From Clostridium beijerinckii (GTDB lineage: Bacteria > Bacillota > Clostridia > Clostridiales > Clostridiaceae), in assembly GCF_018223745.1 (NCBI RefSeq), contig NZ_CP073653.1:1665001-1729000 (forward strand): 64,000 bases of DNA, read 5' to 3'. Shown in pieces: positions 34,400 through 44,100 of the stretch. The first letter of the stretch is position 1; each line of letters begins with the position of its first letter. Position numbers and translations under genes: made by a program. The notes below the pieces were generated by a model. The model did not search any database. It had not been told where the DNA came from and saw only the letters and a program-made list of their open reading frames with translations.

Positions 34400-34535
34400 T
34401 ATACCAAAACTTCTCTTCTACGCTTACGAGATTAGCTGACGGATTCGGATTGAAGAAAATTAACCCTACTTATTATCGTGTAATAAGATTCACCCCAAAA
34501 AATGGTTCTCCCGTTCAAAGTGATTAAGCGTTACA
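34400..34535 (-). promoter_or_regulatory. Cyclic di-AMP riboswitch (ydaO/yuaA class)
   Basis: The minus strand carries the class landmarks in order: GCTTAATCACTTTGAACGGG, AGAACC, GGGGTGAATC, TAGGGTTAA, ATCCGAATCCGTCAGCTAA and CTCGTAAGCG. These are conserved in ydaO-type aptamers, which bind c-di-AMP and mostly shut off genes for osmoprotection and K+ uptake. A strong terminator follows, then ablB. Confidence 0.95.
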
Positions 34536-34758
34536 TATATCATTTTGTAATTATTAATATCTTATATATAAACATATCATTTTTAAATATTTGAGTCAAT
34601 ATATGTGTAAGTCAATGTGCATTATTATGCAAATATAAATATTAATTAATCAATTATATATTATAAATTCTTCCTTTTACTTTATTTGTGAAAGTGAAAT
34701 AAATTTAAATAGTATAGGTTCGCATGCATTCGCTTGTGTTTTATTAATGTGTACTAAA

Positions 34759-34787
34759 TGAATAAATTATATTTTACGGAAATATTA
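34759..34787 (+). promoter_or_regulatory. Sigma-G-type promoter of the first Csp-like gene
   Basis: TGAATA (34759-34764), 16 bp, then AATATTA (34781-34787). Apart from the spacing this fits forespore promoters (TGMATA and CATAMTA). The paralog at 38.6 kb has the same pair at the same spacing. Confidence 0.6.
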
Positions 34788-34816
34788 TTAGATATAGCAA
34801 TACTAAGGAGTTTAAT

Positions 34817-36646
34817 GTGCCTAGTTTTAAAAAATGTAATTTATATTATGCTGGATTTCCTAATTATTTAGTGCAATATAGAGGAGATTTTCAGGGACAA
34901 ATTGATAACATATCATATGCCTGTGGCGACAAAATTACTGATACAATTGCAGTAATCTCTATAGCACCAGAAGATTTAAACCGTTTAATGAAGGATGTTC
35001 CATCAATTCTTTATATAAATCCTAGAAGCAAATACGTACTACAAGAGGTCTCGCCATCAAGTGTAGATAATATCAATGCAATCAAAATTAATCCATACTT
35101 AGACTTAAATGGAAGAGGCGTGCTTATAGGTATGGTTGATAGCGGAATAGAATATTTAAATGAAGAATTTATAAGAGAGGATGATACTTCAAGAATAGTA
35201 AGTCTCTGGGATCAGACAGTACCAGATTCTACCGACACATCAGTTTATATTGGAAGAACATTTAGCAATGAAGAAATTACTAATGCAATCAAAGCTTATA
35301 GAAATAATCAATATCCATATCTAATTGTCCCATCAAAGGATGAAGTGGGACATGGAACACAGATGGCTGGTATTATTGGCGCAAGAGGTTATAATGCCGA
35401 TGTTCAAGGCGTTGCATCAGGATGCGAATTTGTGATTGTTAAGCTTTTTGAATCTATCAATTTTAGAAATGAGCTTCAAGCAAATGGTATTCCTTATACA
35501 CCAGTATATAATGATTCAGAAGTTTTAGCAGCAATATATTATTTGCAAAGTGTTGCAGTAAGACTGAATAGACCTATGGTTATATATCTGGGTGTAGGTA
35601 CAACCGAAGGCAGTCATGATGGTAATAATCTGCTCTCAAGGTATTTAACTTCTATTGGAAAACTTAGAGGTATTGTTACTGTTACTGGTGTTGGAAATGA
35701 AGGATCGTCAGAAGGTCATACTTCTGGAATCATAAAACAAACTGGGGATGTGGCTTCTATTGAATTGAGAATACCTAGAGAGATGAAATATTTTTCTTTC
35801 ACAATCTGGTTGATAAAACCTAATAGAGCATCTATAAATGTGGTTTCGCCTAATGGAGAATCATCAAAATTTATTAAAGCAAAGGCAAATGAAATACAAA
35901 ATGTTAATTTTGTATTTTTTAAGACTCAAATGACTGTAAAATACTATGTTCCTGAGCATTTCACTGGTCATGAAGCCATAGCAATTAGTTTTGATGGCAT
36001 AAAAGCAGGAATATGGACCTTCCAGCTAAGGGGAGATTATATAACAGATGGTAGATATCATATATGGTTACCACCACAAAAAACATTGCCAGAAAATACG
36101 AGATTTCTTCAAGCAGATCCATTTACTACATTGACAATACCATCTACGGCGCGAAGTGTAGTCACAACAGCTTATTATGGAAATGACAATGCTTTGGTTG
36201 CAGCATCTGGAAAGGGCCCTAATGTTAATACATATGTAGAAAACCCGGATATGGCTACTTTGGGGGCAGATATATTAGCAACGAATATAGGAGGCAAGAC
36301 TACTACTGTTTCTGGCAGTTCAGTAGCAGCTGCTATAATAGCAGGAGCTTGTGCGCTTTTATTGCAATGGGGGATTGTTAATGGAAATGATAGAACTATG
36401 TTTGCAGCAAAAATCATAGCTTATTTAGTGCTTGGTGCAGATAGGAGCAATTTGGCTTATAGATACCCTACTAGAGAAATTGGATATGGATTTTTTGATT
36501 TACTAGGTACTTTTAATATAATAAGCAGAAGCTATAGAATGGACCTAGGCCTAGAAAATAAGTCAAGGGCAGATTGTAAAAAAGGGGATAAGTATATTGA
36601 ATACAGTGTAAAAGCATTATTTATAAGAATTCCTAAAGAAATATAA
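34817..36646 (+). CDS. Csp-like subtilase (spore germination protease family), paralog 1
   Basis: A 609-residue S8 protease of the clostridial Csp type, with a prodomain over residues 1-85 and no signal peptide. The triad appears complete: Asp108 (GMVDSG), His179 (EVGHGTQ) and Ser502 (VSGSSVAAA), with oxyanion Asn294 (GVGNEG). The usual GTS is GSS. Csp proteases activate the cortex hydrolase SleC in germination; involvement here is inferred from homology and the sigma-G-like promoter. The start is GTG after AAGGAG. A close paralog follows at 38593. Confidence 0.88.
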   Translation: MPSFKKCNLYYAGFPNYLVQYRGDFQGQIDNISYACGDKITDTIAVISIAPEDLNRLMKDVPSILYINPRSKYVLQEVSPSSVDNINAIKINPYLDLNGRGVLIGMVDSGIEYLNEEFIREDDTSRIVSLWDQTVPDSTDTSVYIGRTFSNEEITNAIKAYRNNQYPYLIVPSKDEVGHGTQMAGIIGARGYNADVQGVASGCEFVIVKLFESINFRNELQANGIPYTPVYNDSEVLAAIYYLQSVAVRLNRPMVIYLGVGTTEGSHDGNNLLSRYLTSIGKLRGIVTVTGVGNEGSSEGHTSGIIKQTGDVASIELRIPREMKYFSFTIWLIKPNRASINVVSPNGESSKFIKAKANEIQNVNFVFFKTQMTVKYYVPEHFTGHEAIAISFDGIKAGIWTFQLRGDYITDGRYHIWLPPQKTLPENTRFLQADPFTTLTIPSTARSVVTTAYYGNDNALVAASGKGPNVNTYVENPDMATLGADILATNIGGKTTTVSGSSVAAAIIAGACALLLQWGIVNGNDRTMFAAKIIAYLVLGADRSNLAYRYPTREIGYGFFDLLGTFNIISRSYRMDLGLENKSRADCKKGDKYIEYSVKALFIRIPKEI

Positions 36647-36820
36647 ATGTTAAAAAACAATACATTTGTTTAAAATTGTACATTGAAATAAGAAAATATG
36701 TAATATAAAGAAAAAAATCCTATTTTACCAACTAAAAGGTACTATAAATGGTATTTGATATTGTATTATATAGTGAACAGCATTGTTTGATGCTAATACA
36801 ATAATTTAGGGGGATATAAT

Positions 36821-38023
36821 ATGAATAGAAATATTAAAAGAATAGTTGCATTAACAATTGCGGCAACTGCCTTTAGTGCAATTGTACCAGCAACAAGCTT
36901 AACTTTAACTACAACAGCTTATGCGTCAACAGGTGATTTATCAAGCATTAAATTAAAGACATCAGGCGGAAGCACAATAAAGACTTATAGTGATGATAAT
37001 TATAAAAGTAAAAATGAAGTTGATGACGATGAGTTGAAAAATAATGAAACTTATTACGCTAAGACTTCATCTAGTAAAATAAAAATAAGTGTAAATGGCG
37101 CTGACTCAAGTAATGTTAGAATCTTTAAAGGAAGAACAAGTTCTACTAAAGGTGTAAAGACAAGCAGTACTATTGAACTATCCAAAGGATCAACAACAGT
37201 TCTTACAATAAGAACATATAACGATAATCCAGGAACGGTCAAATACAGTGATGATTCATATTCTAGTCAATACACTATTAGGGTGAAGTGTACAGCAAGT
37301 TCTTCTAGTGATGATGAAGATGTGTATTTGAAGAGCATCTCACTTAGTGAAGGGGATTTGAGTTTTTCTAAAAATACTTCTGATTACAGTGTAAATGTTT
37401 CGGGATCTGTTGATGAAATTAAAATAACCGCAAAACCAGATTGTGATAGTGATGAGTATGACGATTATGAAGTAAAAATAGATGGAAGTATTGTAGATGA
37501 AAGCGATAAATTTAGAAAAACAGTATCTTTAAATAAAGGAAAGAATAATATAAAGATAACTGTTAAAAATGATGGTGATAAGAGAACATACACATTGAAT
37601 ATTTATAGAGGTGGAAGTAGCAATAACTCTAATAGCAGTGGTACACCATTGCCAACTAAGAATATTAAGACAAATCAATGGGTACAGGTCAATGGAAGAT
37701 GGCAATACAACGATTCCATGGGTAATTCAGTAAAAAATAATTGGATACGTAATTACTACTTACAATCAGATGGAAACATGGCCACAGGTTGGTTAAACTA
37801 TGGAGGTACATGGTATTATTTGGGTGGCGACGGAGCAAAAAAAGCAGGCTGGCAGCTAGTTAATGGTAATTGGTACTATATGGATTCGGAAGGAAGAATG
37901 CAAACAGGATGGATTAAGGATGTGTCTGGAAAGTATTACTACTTATATAGTAATGGAGCTATGGCATACAATACCACTATTGGTGGGTATAGACTAGGAT
38001 CTAATGGTGCTTGGATTAAGTAG
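36821..38023 (+). CDS. Secreted protein with cadherin-like and cell-wall-binding repeats
   Basis: A 400-residue exported protein. The signal peptide covers residues 1-35 (ends AYASTGD). Two Ser/Asp-rich beta domains follow, the second (about 165-265: YLKSISLSEGDLSFSKNTSDYSVNVSG) matching the cadherin-like beta-sandwich domain. The C-terminus holds choline-binding-type repeats: WVQVNGRWQYND, TGWLNYGGTWYYLGGDG, AGWQLVNGNWYYMDSEGRM and TGWIKDVSGKYYYLYSNG. It should attach to the cell wall. It sits between the two Csp paralogs; whether it is spore-related is unknown. GGGGG precedes the ATG. Confidence 0.9.
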   Translation: MNRNIKRIVALTIAATAFSAIVPATSLTLTTTAYASTGDLSSIKLKTSGGSTIKTYSDDNYKSKNEVDDDELKNNETYYAKTSSSKIKISVNGADSSNVRIFKGRTSSTKGVKTSSTIELSKGSTTVLTIRTYNDNPGTVKYSDDSYSSQYTIRVKCTASSSSDDEDVYLKSISLSEGDLSFSKNTSDYSVNVSGSVDEIKITAKPDCDSDEYDDYEVKIDGSIVDESDKFRKTVSLNKGKNNIKITVKNDGDKRTYTLNIYRGGSSNNSNSSGTPLPTKNIKTNQWVQVNGRWQYNDSMGNSVKNNWIRNYYLQSDGNMATGWLNYGGTWYYLGGDGAKKAGWQLVNGNWYYMDSEGRMQTGWIKDVSGKYYYLYSNGAMAYNTTIGGYRLGSNGAWIK

Positions 38024-38088
38024 AACTCATAAAATGCTTAATGTAAAGTTTTTATTTAGAAATAGTGATAATCTAGCTAATTAACATA

Positions 38089-38430
38089 TATAGATAAACT
38101 AATTATAATCTATACTTATGCGTATACCTCACCGAAATGAATAAGATACTTTTGTTACAGTTTCTGGGCAATTCTGATGGGTGATTCTAAGGCTATAAAG
38201 TTGCATCTAAAGTGCTAGCCTCAAAGAACAAGCGCTCACAGAGAAAGTTCGAAGAATGAAATATAAAATTTCGATTCTCACTTTTTGAACTAGCACATTT
38301 GGAACAACTTATAGCCAAAGAATCACATCCATCAAAATTACCAATGAAACATTCCACAAAAGTATATTACTCATTTCTGGTTGGAGGATATTTCATAGTC
38401 TAAGTATAGTCTATGATTGTCTTATCTATA
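38089..38430 (+). repeat. Foldback element A (342 bp)
   Basis: Ends are TATAGATAA and TTATCTATA, with further inverted similarity inside. The core 38134-38377 is a long imperfect hairpin: GAAATGAATAAG..., AATTCTGATGGGTGATTCT, GGCTATAAAGTTG and AGTGCTAG on the left arm pair with CTAGCACATT, CAACTTATAGCC, AGAATCACATCCATCA and TACTCATTTC on the right. The apical part has its own small hairpin. It is related to 40834-41072, 55903-56140 and 56199-56327. Confidence 0.75.
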
Positions 38431-38446
38431 CTTTTAATAAATTTAT

Positions 38447-38489
38447 GACCCATACTAATATTTATAAATATTAGTATGGGTCGCATTTT
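38447..38489. terminator. Perfect 36-bp palindrome, probable terminator
   Basis: GACCCATACTAATATTTA is followed at once by its exact reverse complement, then GCATTTTTAT. It could terminate transcription on the plus strand; with no loop it extrudes only as a tight hairpin. Confidence 0.65.
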
Positions 38490-38533
38490 TATAAATATGA
38501 TAAGGCCATTTAATCATATTTATATTTTCATAA

Positions 38534-38562
38534 TGAATAATTTGTACTTTAGCTAAATACTA
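38534..38562 (+). promoter_or_regulatory. Sigma-G-type promoter of the second Csp-like gene
   Basis: TGAATA (38534-38539), 16 bp, then AATACTA (38556-38562), in the same arrangement as the promoter at 34759. Confidence 0.6.
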
Positions 38563-38592
38563 TTAAATATAAGTAATACTAAGGAGTTTGCT

Positions 38593-40431
38593 GTGCCTAG
38601 TTTTAAGAAGTGTAGTTTATATTATGGAGGACTGCCTAATTATTTAGTTCAATATAGAGGAGATTTTAGAGGTCAAATAGACAAAGTATCTTATGCGTGT
38701 GGAGATGTAATTACTGATACTATCGCGGTTGTATCTGCTTCACCAGAAGATTTAGTTAGATTGGCTAAGGATGTACCATCGATTCTTTACATAGATCCTA
38801 GAAGTAAGTACGTATTACAAGATATATCTCCGTCAAGTGTAGATAATATAAATGCAATTAAAATTAATCCTTACTTGGACTTAAATGGTAGAGGTGTCCT
38901 TATAGGCATGGTTGACACTGGAATAGATTATTTAAATGAAGAATTTATAAGGGAAGATGATACTTCAAGAATAATAAGTCTTTGGGATCAAACTGTTCCT
39001 GATTCTGATGATACCTCAGTTTACATAGGAAAAACCTTTAATAATGAAGAGATTACTAATGCAGTCAAGGCTTATAGAAATAAACAGGATGCATATTTAA
39101 TTGTACCTTCAAGAGATGAAGTTGGGCATGGAACTCAAATGGCCGGTATCATTGGAGCAAGGGGGTATAATGCCGATGTTCAAGGGATAGCTTCTGGATG
39201 TGAGTTTGTGGTTGTAAAACTTTATGAGTCCATGGAATTCAGGGAAGAGCTCATAGCAAATGGTATTCCATATACACCAGTATATAATGATTCAGAGGTC
39301 TTAGCGGCAATAGATTATTTAAAAAAAGTTTCAGTAAGTCTTAATAGACCAATGGTTATATATATTGGAGTTGGAACAACAGAAGGTAGTCATGATGGTA
39401 ATAATTTAATTTCAAGGTATATAGCATCGCTAGGAAGGCTTAGAGGACTAATTACAGTAGCTGGTGTTGGAAATGAAGGCGCTTCAGAAGGTCATGCTTC
39501 GGGAATTATAAAGCAAACAGGGGATATAGTTTCTATAGAATTAAGAATATCAAAGGAAATGAAATATTTTTCCTTTACAATTTGGGTAATAAAACCTAAT
39601 AGGGCATCTATAAATGTAATTTCGCCTAATGGAGAATCATCTAAATTCATTAAAGCGAAAGCCAATGAAATACAAAATGTTAATTTTGTATTTTTTAAGA
39701 CTCGAATGACTGTGAAATATTATGTTCCGGAATATTTTACAGGCCATGAAGCAATAGCCATAAATTTTGATAGCATAAAAGCTGGAATATGGACATTGCA
39801 GTTACGAGGAGATTATATAACTGATGGAAGATATCACATTTGGCTGCCGCCTCAGAAAACATTACCAGAGAATACAAGATTTCTTCAAGCAGATCCATTT
39901 ACTACACTAACAATACCATCTACAGCTAGGGGAGTAGCAACAATAGCTTATTATGGAAATGATAATGCGTTGCTTGCAGCATCTGGAAAAGGTCCAAATG
40001 TTAATGTAGATATAAATAACCCAGATTTAGCGACGTTAGGGATAGATGTATTAACTACAAAAGTAGGAGGGGGAACTACAACTGTATCTGGTAGCTCGGT
40101 GGCTGCTGCGATAATTTCTGGGGCTTGCGCACTTTTGTTGCAGTGGGGAGTTGTTAATGGAAATGACAAAACCATGTTTTCAGCGAAAGTTATAGCATAT
40201 TTGATTTTGGGTGCCGATAGAAGCAACTCGACATATAGATACCCTAATAGAGAAATAGGGTATGGATTTTTTGATTTACTTGGTACATTTAATATTATTA
40301 GCAGAAGTTATAGAATAAATCTAGATCTAAAAGAAAAAGATGAAGTCAGCATTGAGAAAAACTGTATTGAATATAGTGTAAGAAATCTACTTATAAGACT
40401 TCCGAAAACACATATGGAAATATTAAAATAA
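38593..40431 (+). CDS. Csp-like subtilase (spore germination protease family), paralog 2
   Basis: A 612-residue protease collinear with, and very similar to, the one at 34817. The triad is retained: Asp108 (GMVDTGID), His179 (EVGHGTQ) and a Ser near residue 502 (VSGSSVAAA). The two differ most in the C-terminal 25 residues and around residue 165. It has a GTG start with AAGGAG and the same sigma-G-like promoter. The pair looks like a tandem duplication later separated by the wall-binding gene. Neither copy shows loss of catalytic residues, unlike the pseudoprotease CspC of some species. Confidence 0.88.
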   Translation: MPSFKKCSLYYGGLPNYLVQYRGDFRGQIDKVSYACGDVITDTIAVVSASPEDLVRLAKDVPSILYIDPRSKYVLQDISPSSVDNINAIKINPYLDLNGRGVLIGMVDTGIDYLNEEFIREDDTSRIISLWDQTVPDSDDTSVYIGKTFNNEEITNAVKAYRNKQDAYLIVPSRDEVGHGTQMAGIIGARGYNADVQGIASGCEFVVVKLYESMEFREELIANGIPYTPVYNDSEVLAAIDYLKKVSVSLNRPMVIYIGVGTTEGSHDGNNLISRYIASLGRLRGLITVAGVGNEGASEGHASGIIKQTGDIVSIELRISKEMKYFSFTIWVIKPNRASINVISPNGESSKFIKAKANEIQNVNFVFFKTRMTVKYYVPEYFTGHEAIAINFDSIKAGIWTLQLRGDYITDGRYHIWLPPQKTLPENTRFLQADPFTTLTIPSTARGVATIAYYGNDNALLAASGKGPNVNVDINNPDLATLGIDVLTTKVGGGTTTVSGSSVAAAIISGACALLLQWGVVNGNDKTMFSAKVIAYLILGADRSNSTYRYPNREIGYGFFDLLGTFNIISRSYRINLDLKEKDEVSIEKNCIEYSVRNLLIRLPKTHMEILK

Positions 40432-40668
40432 AAAATATGAGTATTTAATTAAGAAAATTTTCTTTATATATAATAATAAAGTCTCATATCAGAACTTGTA
40501 TTATTTCTGAAGATTGTATTCCAAATTTATTTACAGTTTAATCCAATGTGTAATTAAATAATTGTGATGTTGCAAATCAACTCTAGTCATACTTTTCATT
40601 TTTAAGTAAATACTATTACTGATCTAAATTTATTAGAATAATTTTGGATAGTAAAAGGAGGTTTACAC

Positions 40669-40833
40669 ATGACAAATAAATTTAAAGAAAAGTTCGTTGG
40701 CACGCCAATAGAAAAGCATGATGCAGCAGCATGGGCTAATATGGAAGACGCACAACCTGTATCTAATGTGAACATTCCTAGCGAAGTACAAGTTAGAAAT
40801 GCAAAAGAATATGTAGATACAAATCAAAAGTAA
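40669..40833 (+). CDS. Small DUF3787-type spore protein
   Basis: A 54-residue protein starting MTNKFKEKFVGTPIEKHDAAAWAN and ending IPSEVQVRNAKEYVDTNQK. The PIEKHD-AAWA and PSE-QV-NAKE pattern fits the DUF3787 family, described as spore-surface proteins in C. difficile. AAAGGAGG precedes the ATG. It follows the Csp paralog, in keeping with sporulation genes clustering here. A foldback element begins right at its stop codon. Confidence 0.75.
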   Translation: MTNKFKEKFVGTPIEKHDAAAWANMEDAQPVSNVNIPSEVQVRNAKEYVDTNQK

Positions 40834-41072
40834 GTATATATCCATCACGAAATAAGAAACATGTTTTATTGCGGTTTCTAAGGAATTTTTATGGACGATT
40901 CTAAGATTAGAAGTTGTACCCAAAATGCTAGCCTCAAAAGCGAGTTTGAACTAGCATATTTGGAACAACTTCTAATCAAGAATCATAACCATAAAAATTC
41001 CAATGAAACACTCCACAAAACATGCTTCTTATTTCTAGTGGAATATAACTTTTGATTTTCAAATTATCTATA
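40834..41072 (+). repeat. Foldback element B
   Basis: The hairpin core is 40849-41035: GAAATAAGAA, GGAATTTTTATGG, GATTAGAAGTTG and TGCTAG on the left pair with CTAGCA, CAACTTCTAATC, CCATAAAAATTCC and TTCTTATTTC on the right. The loop CCTCAAAAGCGAGTTTGAA resembles the loop flanks of element A. The right terminus TTATCTATA (41064-41072) is shared with A; the left terminus is missing at the DUF3787 gene. Confidence 0.75.
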
Positions 41073-41073
41073 G

Positions 41074-41106
41074 AAAAATCCCCGGAAAATCGGGGATTTT
41101 TTTATT
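41074..41106. terminator. Terminator of the PFOR gene (bidirectional form)
   Basis: AAAAATCCCCG and CGGGGATTTTT pair around a short loop and are flanked by A and T tracts. It lies 40 bp beyond the stop of the minus-strand PFOR gene. Confidence 0.9.
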
Positions 41107-41146
41107 TTGGTTACTATTTACATGTGTATTATTTGGAATTTTTTTA

Positions 41147-44100
41147 CTAATATTGCATATCAGCTAAGCGCTTATAAGTTTCATATCTTTCTTTTGCATT
41201 CTTTTCTGCTTCATCAAATAATTTATCGGCTACCTCTGGGAATACGTTCATTAATGATGAGTAACGTATTTCTCCATGCAAGAAGTCTTTATATGGAGCA
41301 GAAGGTTCTTTTGATTCAAGTAAGAATGGGTTTTTACCTTCATCTTTTAATAATGGGTTATATCTATATAGATGCCAATATCCAGACTCAACAGCTTTCT
41401 TTTCTTCTTTTATACTGTTACCCATACCAACTTTTATGCCATGGCTTATACATGGAGCATAAGCTATAATGATTGATGGTCCTGGATATTTTTCAGCTTC
41501 AGCTATTACCTTAATAGCATGATTCATGTTTGCACCCATAGCTATTTGAGCAACATATACGTAGCCATAACTCATAGCCATAAGTCCTAAATCTTTCTTT
41601 CTAGTTTTCTTACCTGCTGCTGCGAATTTAGCAACTTGAGCAGTTTGAGTAGATTTTGAAGCCTGCCCTCCAGTGTTAGAGTAGATTTCTGTGTCCATTA
41701 CAAATATGTTTACATCGTCACCCATAGCAAGCACTTGATCGACTCCACCGTAGCCTATATCGTAAGCCCATCCGTCTCCACCGAGTATCCAGTGAGACTT
41801 TTTAACTAAATAATCTTTTCTTTCTAATATTTCTTTAGCAATTTCATTATTAGAATTTTTTAGAACTTCTAAAACTTTAGCAGAAGCTATTTTTGATTCG
41901 TTTCCATCATTAAAGTTATCAAGCCATTCACGGAATGCACTTTTAATGTTGTCACTAAAATCAGGTGATTCTAATCCTTCATTCATTAAATCTGCTAGCT
42001 TTTCTCTTATTTGTTTAACACCTAGGAAAATACCATATCCAAATTCGGCATTGTCTTCAAATAATGAATTTGCCCAAGCTGGACCTTTTCCTTCAGCATT
42101 TGTGGTATAAGCTATAGAAGGAGCACTTGCACCCCATATAGATGAACATCCAGTTGCATTAGCAATTATCATTCTTTCACCAAAAAGTTGTGTTAGAAGT
42201 CTTATATATGGAGTCTCTCCACATCCAGGGCAAGCACCGTTGAATTCTAGAAGAGGTCTAACTAATTGGCTGCCTTTTAAGGTATTTCTATCAATCAAGT
42301 CTTCCTTAGGTGTAAGCTTCATTGCGTATTCCCAGTTTTCAGCTTGCTCTAATATTTGTTCTTCAGCCGGTTTCATTATAAGAGCTTTACCAGGAGCAGG
42401 ACATACATCAGCGCAGTTACCGCAGCCAGTGCAGTCTAGAGGAGCTATTTGTATTCTATAACCGTAGTTTTCTAGACCTTTTCCAGCAGCCTTCTTTGTA
42501 ATGAAGTCTTCAGGAGCATTCTTCATTTCATTTTCATCAACTAAGAATTGGCGTACTGTAGCATGAGGACATATAAATGCACATTGACCACATTGTATAC
42601 ACTTATCTGTTTGCCATTCAGGAACATTAACAGCTATACCACGTTTTTCATAGGCTGTAGTTCCAAGAGGGAAAGTACCATCTTCCATTCCTTTAAATGT
42701 ACTTGTTGGTAATTCATCACCTTCAAGTCTTGCCATAGGACGTTGAATGTTTTTAACAAAGTCTGGTTCGTCTTTAACTGGTTTATCACTATCTTCAGCA
42801 TTGGCCCAAGATTCAGGTATACTAATTTCGTTCAATGAATCTATCCCTCTATCAACAGCATCATGATTCATTTTTACTATTTTATCACCTTTTTTACCAT
42901 ACAAGTGGGAAATTGAATCTTTTAAATATTTAACTGCATCTTCCACAGGAATAACATTAGCAAGTTTAAAGAATGCAGATTGCATTATCATATTAATTCT
43001 ATTTCCAAGACCTATTTCGCCAGCAATAGCAATTGCATCTATAGTATAGAATTTAATATTATTTTTTGCCATATATCTCTTATATGCTGCAGGTAATTTA
43101 TCTTCAATTTCATCCTTATTCCATGGGCAGTTAAGTACAAAAGTTCCATTCTTTTTTAGCCCCTTTAAGACATCAAAATTATAGATAAAGGATTTGTTGT
43201 GACAAGCAACATAATCTGCATTATAAACTAAATAAGGAGATTTTATAGGGCTCTTTCCAAATCTTAAATGGGACACTGTAGTACCACCAGACTTTTTACT
43301 ATCATAAGAAAAATATGCTTGAGCATATAAATTCGTATTATCACCTATAATTTTAACAGCACTCTTATTTGCTCCAACTGTACCATCTGATCCTAACCCC
43401 CAGAATTTACAGCTTATAGTTCCTTGTGGTGTAGTATCAATTATTTCTCCTTCAGGCAGAGAAGTGTTAGTAATATCATCAACTATACCAACAGTAAAAT
43501 TATCTTTTGGCTTATCTGAATTTAAATTGCCAAAAACAGAAATAATTTGAGACGGTCTTGTATCTTTAGATGCTAACCCATATCGTCCACCAACTATCAC
43601 TGTTTTGTTATCTTTATTATAGAAAAGCTTAGTAACGTCTAAATATAATGGCTCAGCAGGTGCACCAGGTTCTTTTGTTCTATCTAATACAGCTATTTTC
43701 TTAACAGACTTAGGTAAAACGTTAAAGAAGTACTTATCACAGAAAGGTCTGTATAAATGAACCTTTATCATACCTACTTTTTCGCCTTTTTCTCTTAAGT
43801 AGTCTACAACTTCACTTATAGTATCACATACTGAACCTATGGCTACTATAACTCTTTCAGCTTCAGGATCTCCGTAGTAATCGAATGGGTGATATTCTCT
43901 TCCAGTAATATTTTTTAATTCCTTCATGTAATTTTCTACTATATCAGGCACTGCATCAAAGAAAGGATTTTGAGCTTCTCTTCCTTGGAAGTAGATATCA
44001 GGATTTTGTGCTGTACCTCTAGCAACTGGATGTTCAGGATTTAAAGCTCTATCTCTGAAAGCTTTTAAAGCAGCTTTATCTACGAGTTTAGTTACTTCTC

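Noticed and set aside
41107-41469. Plus-strand ORF at the 3' end of the PFOR gene
   Set aside because: It is antisense to conserved PFOR sequence and resembles no family.
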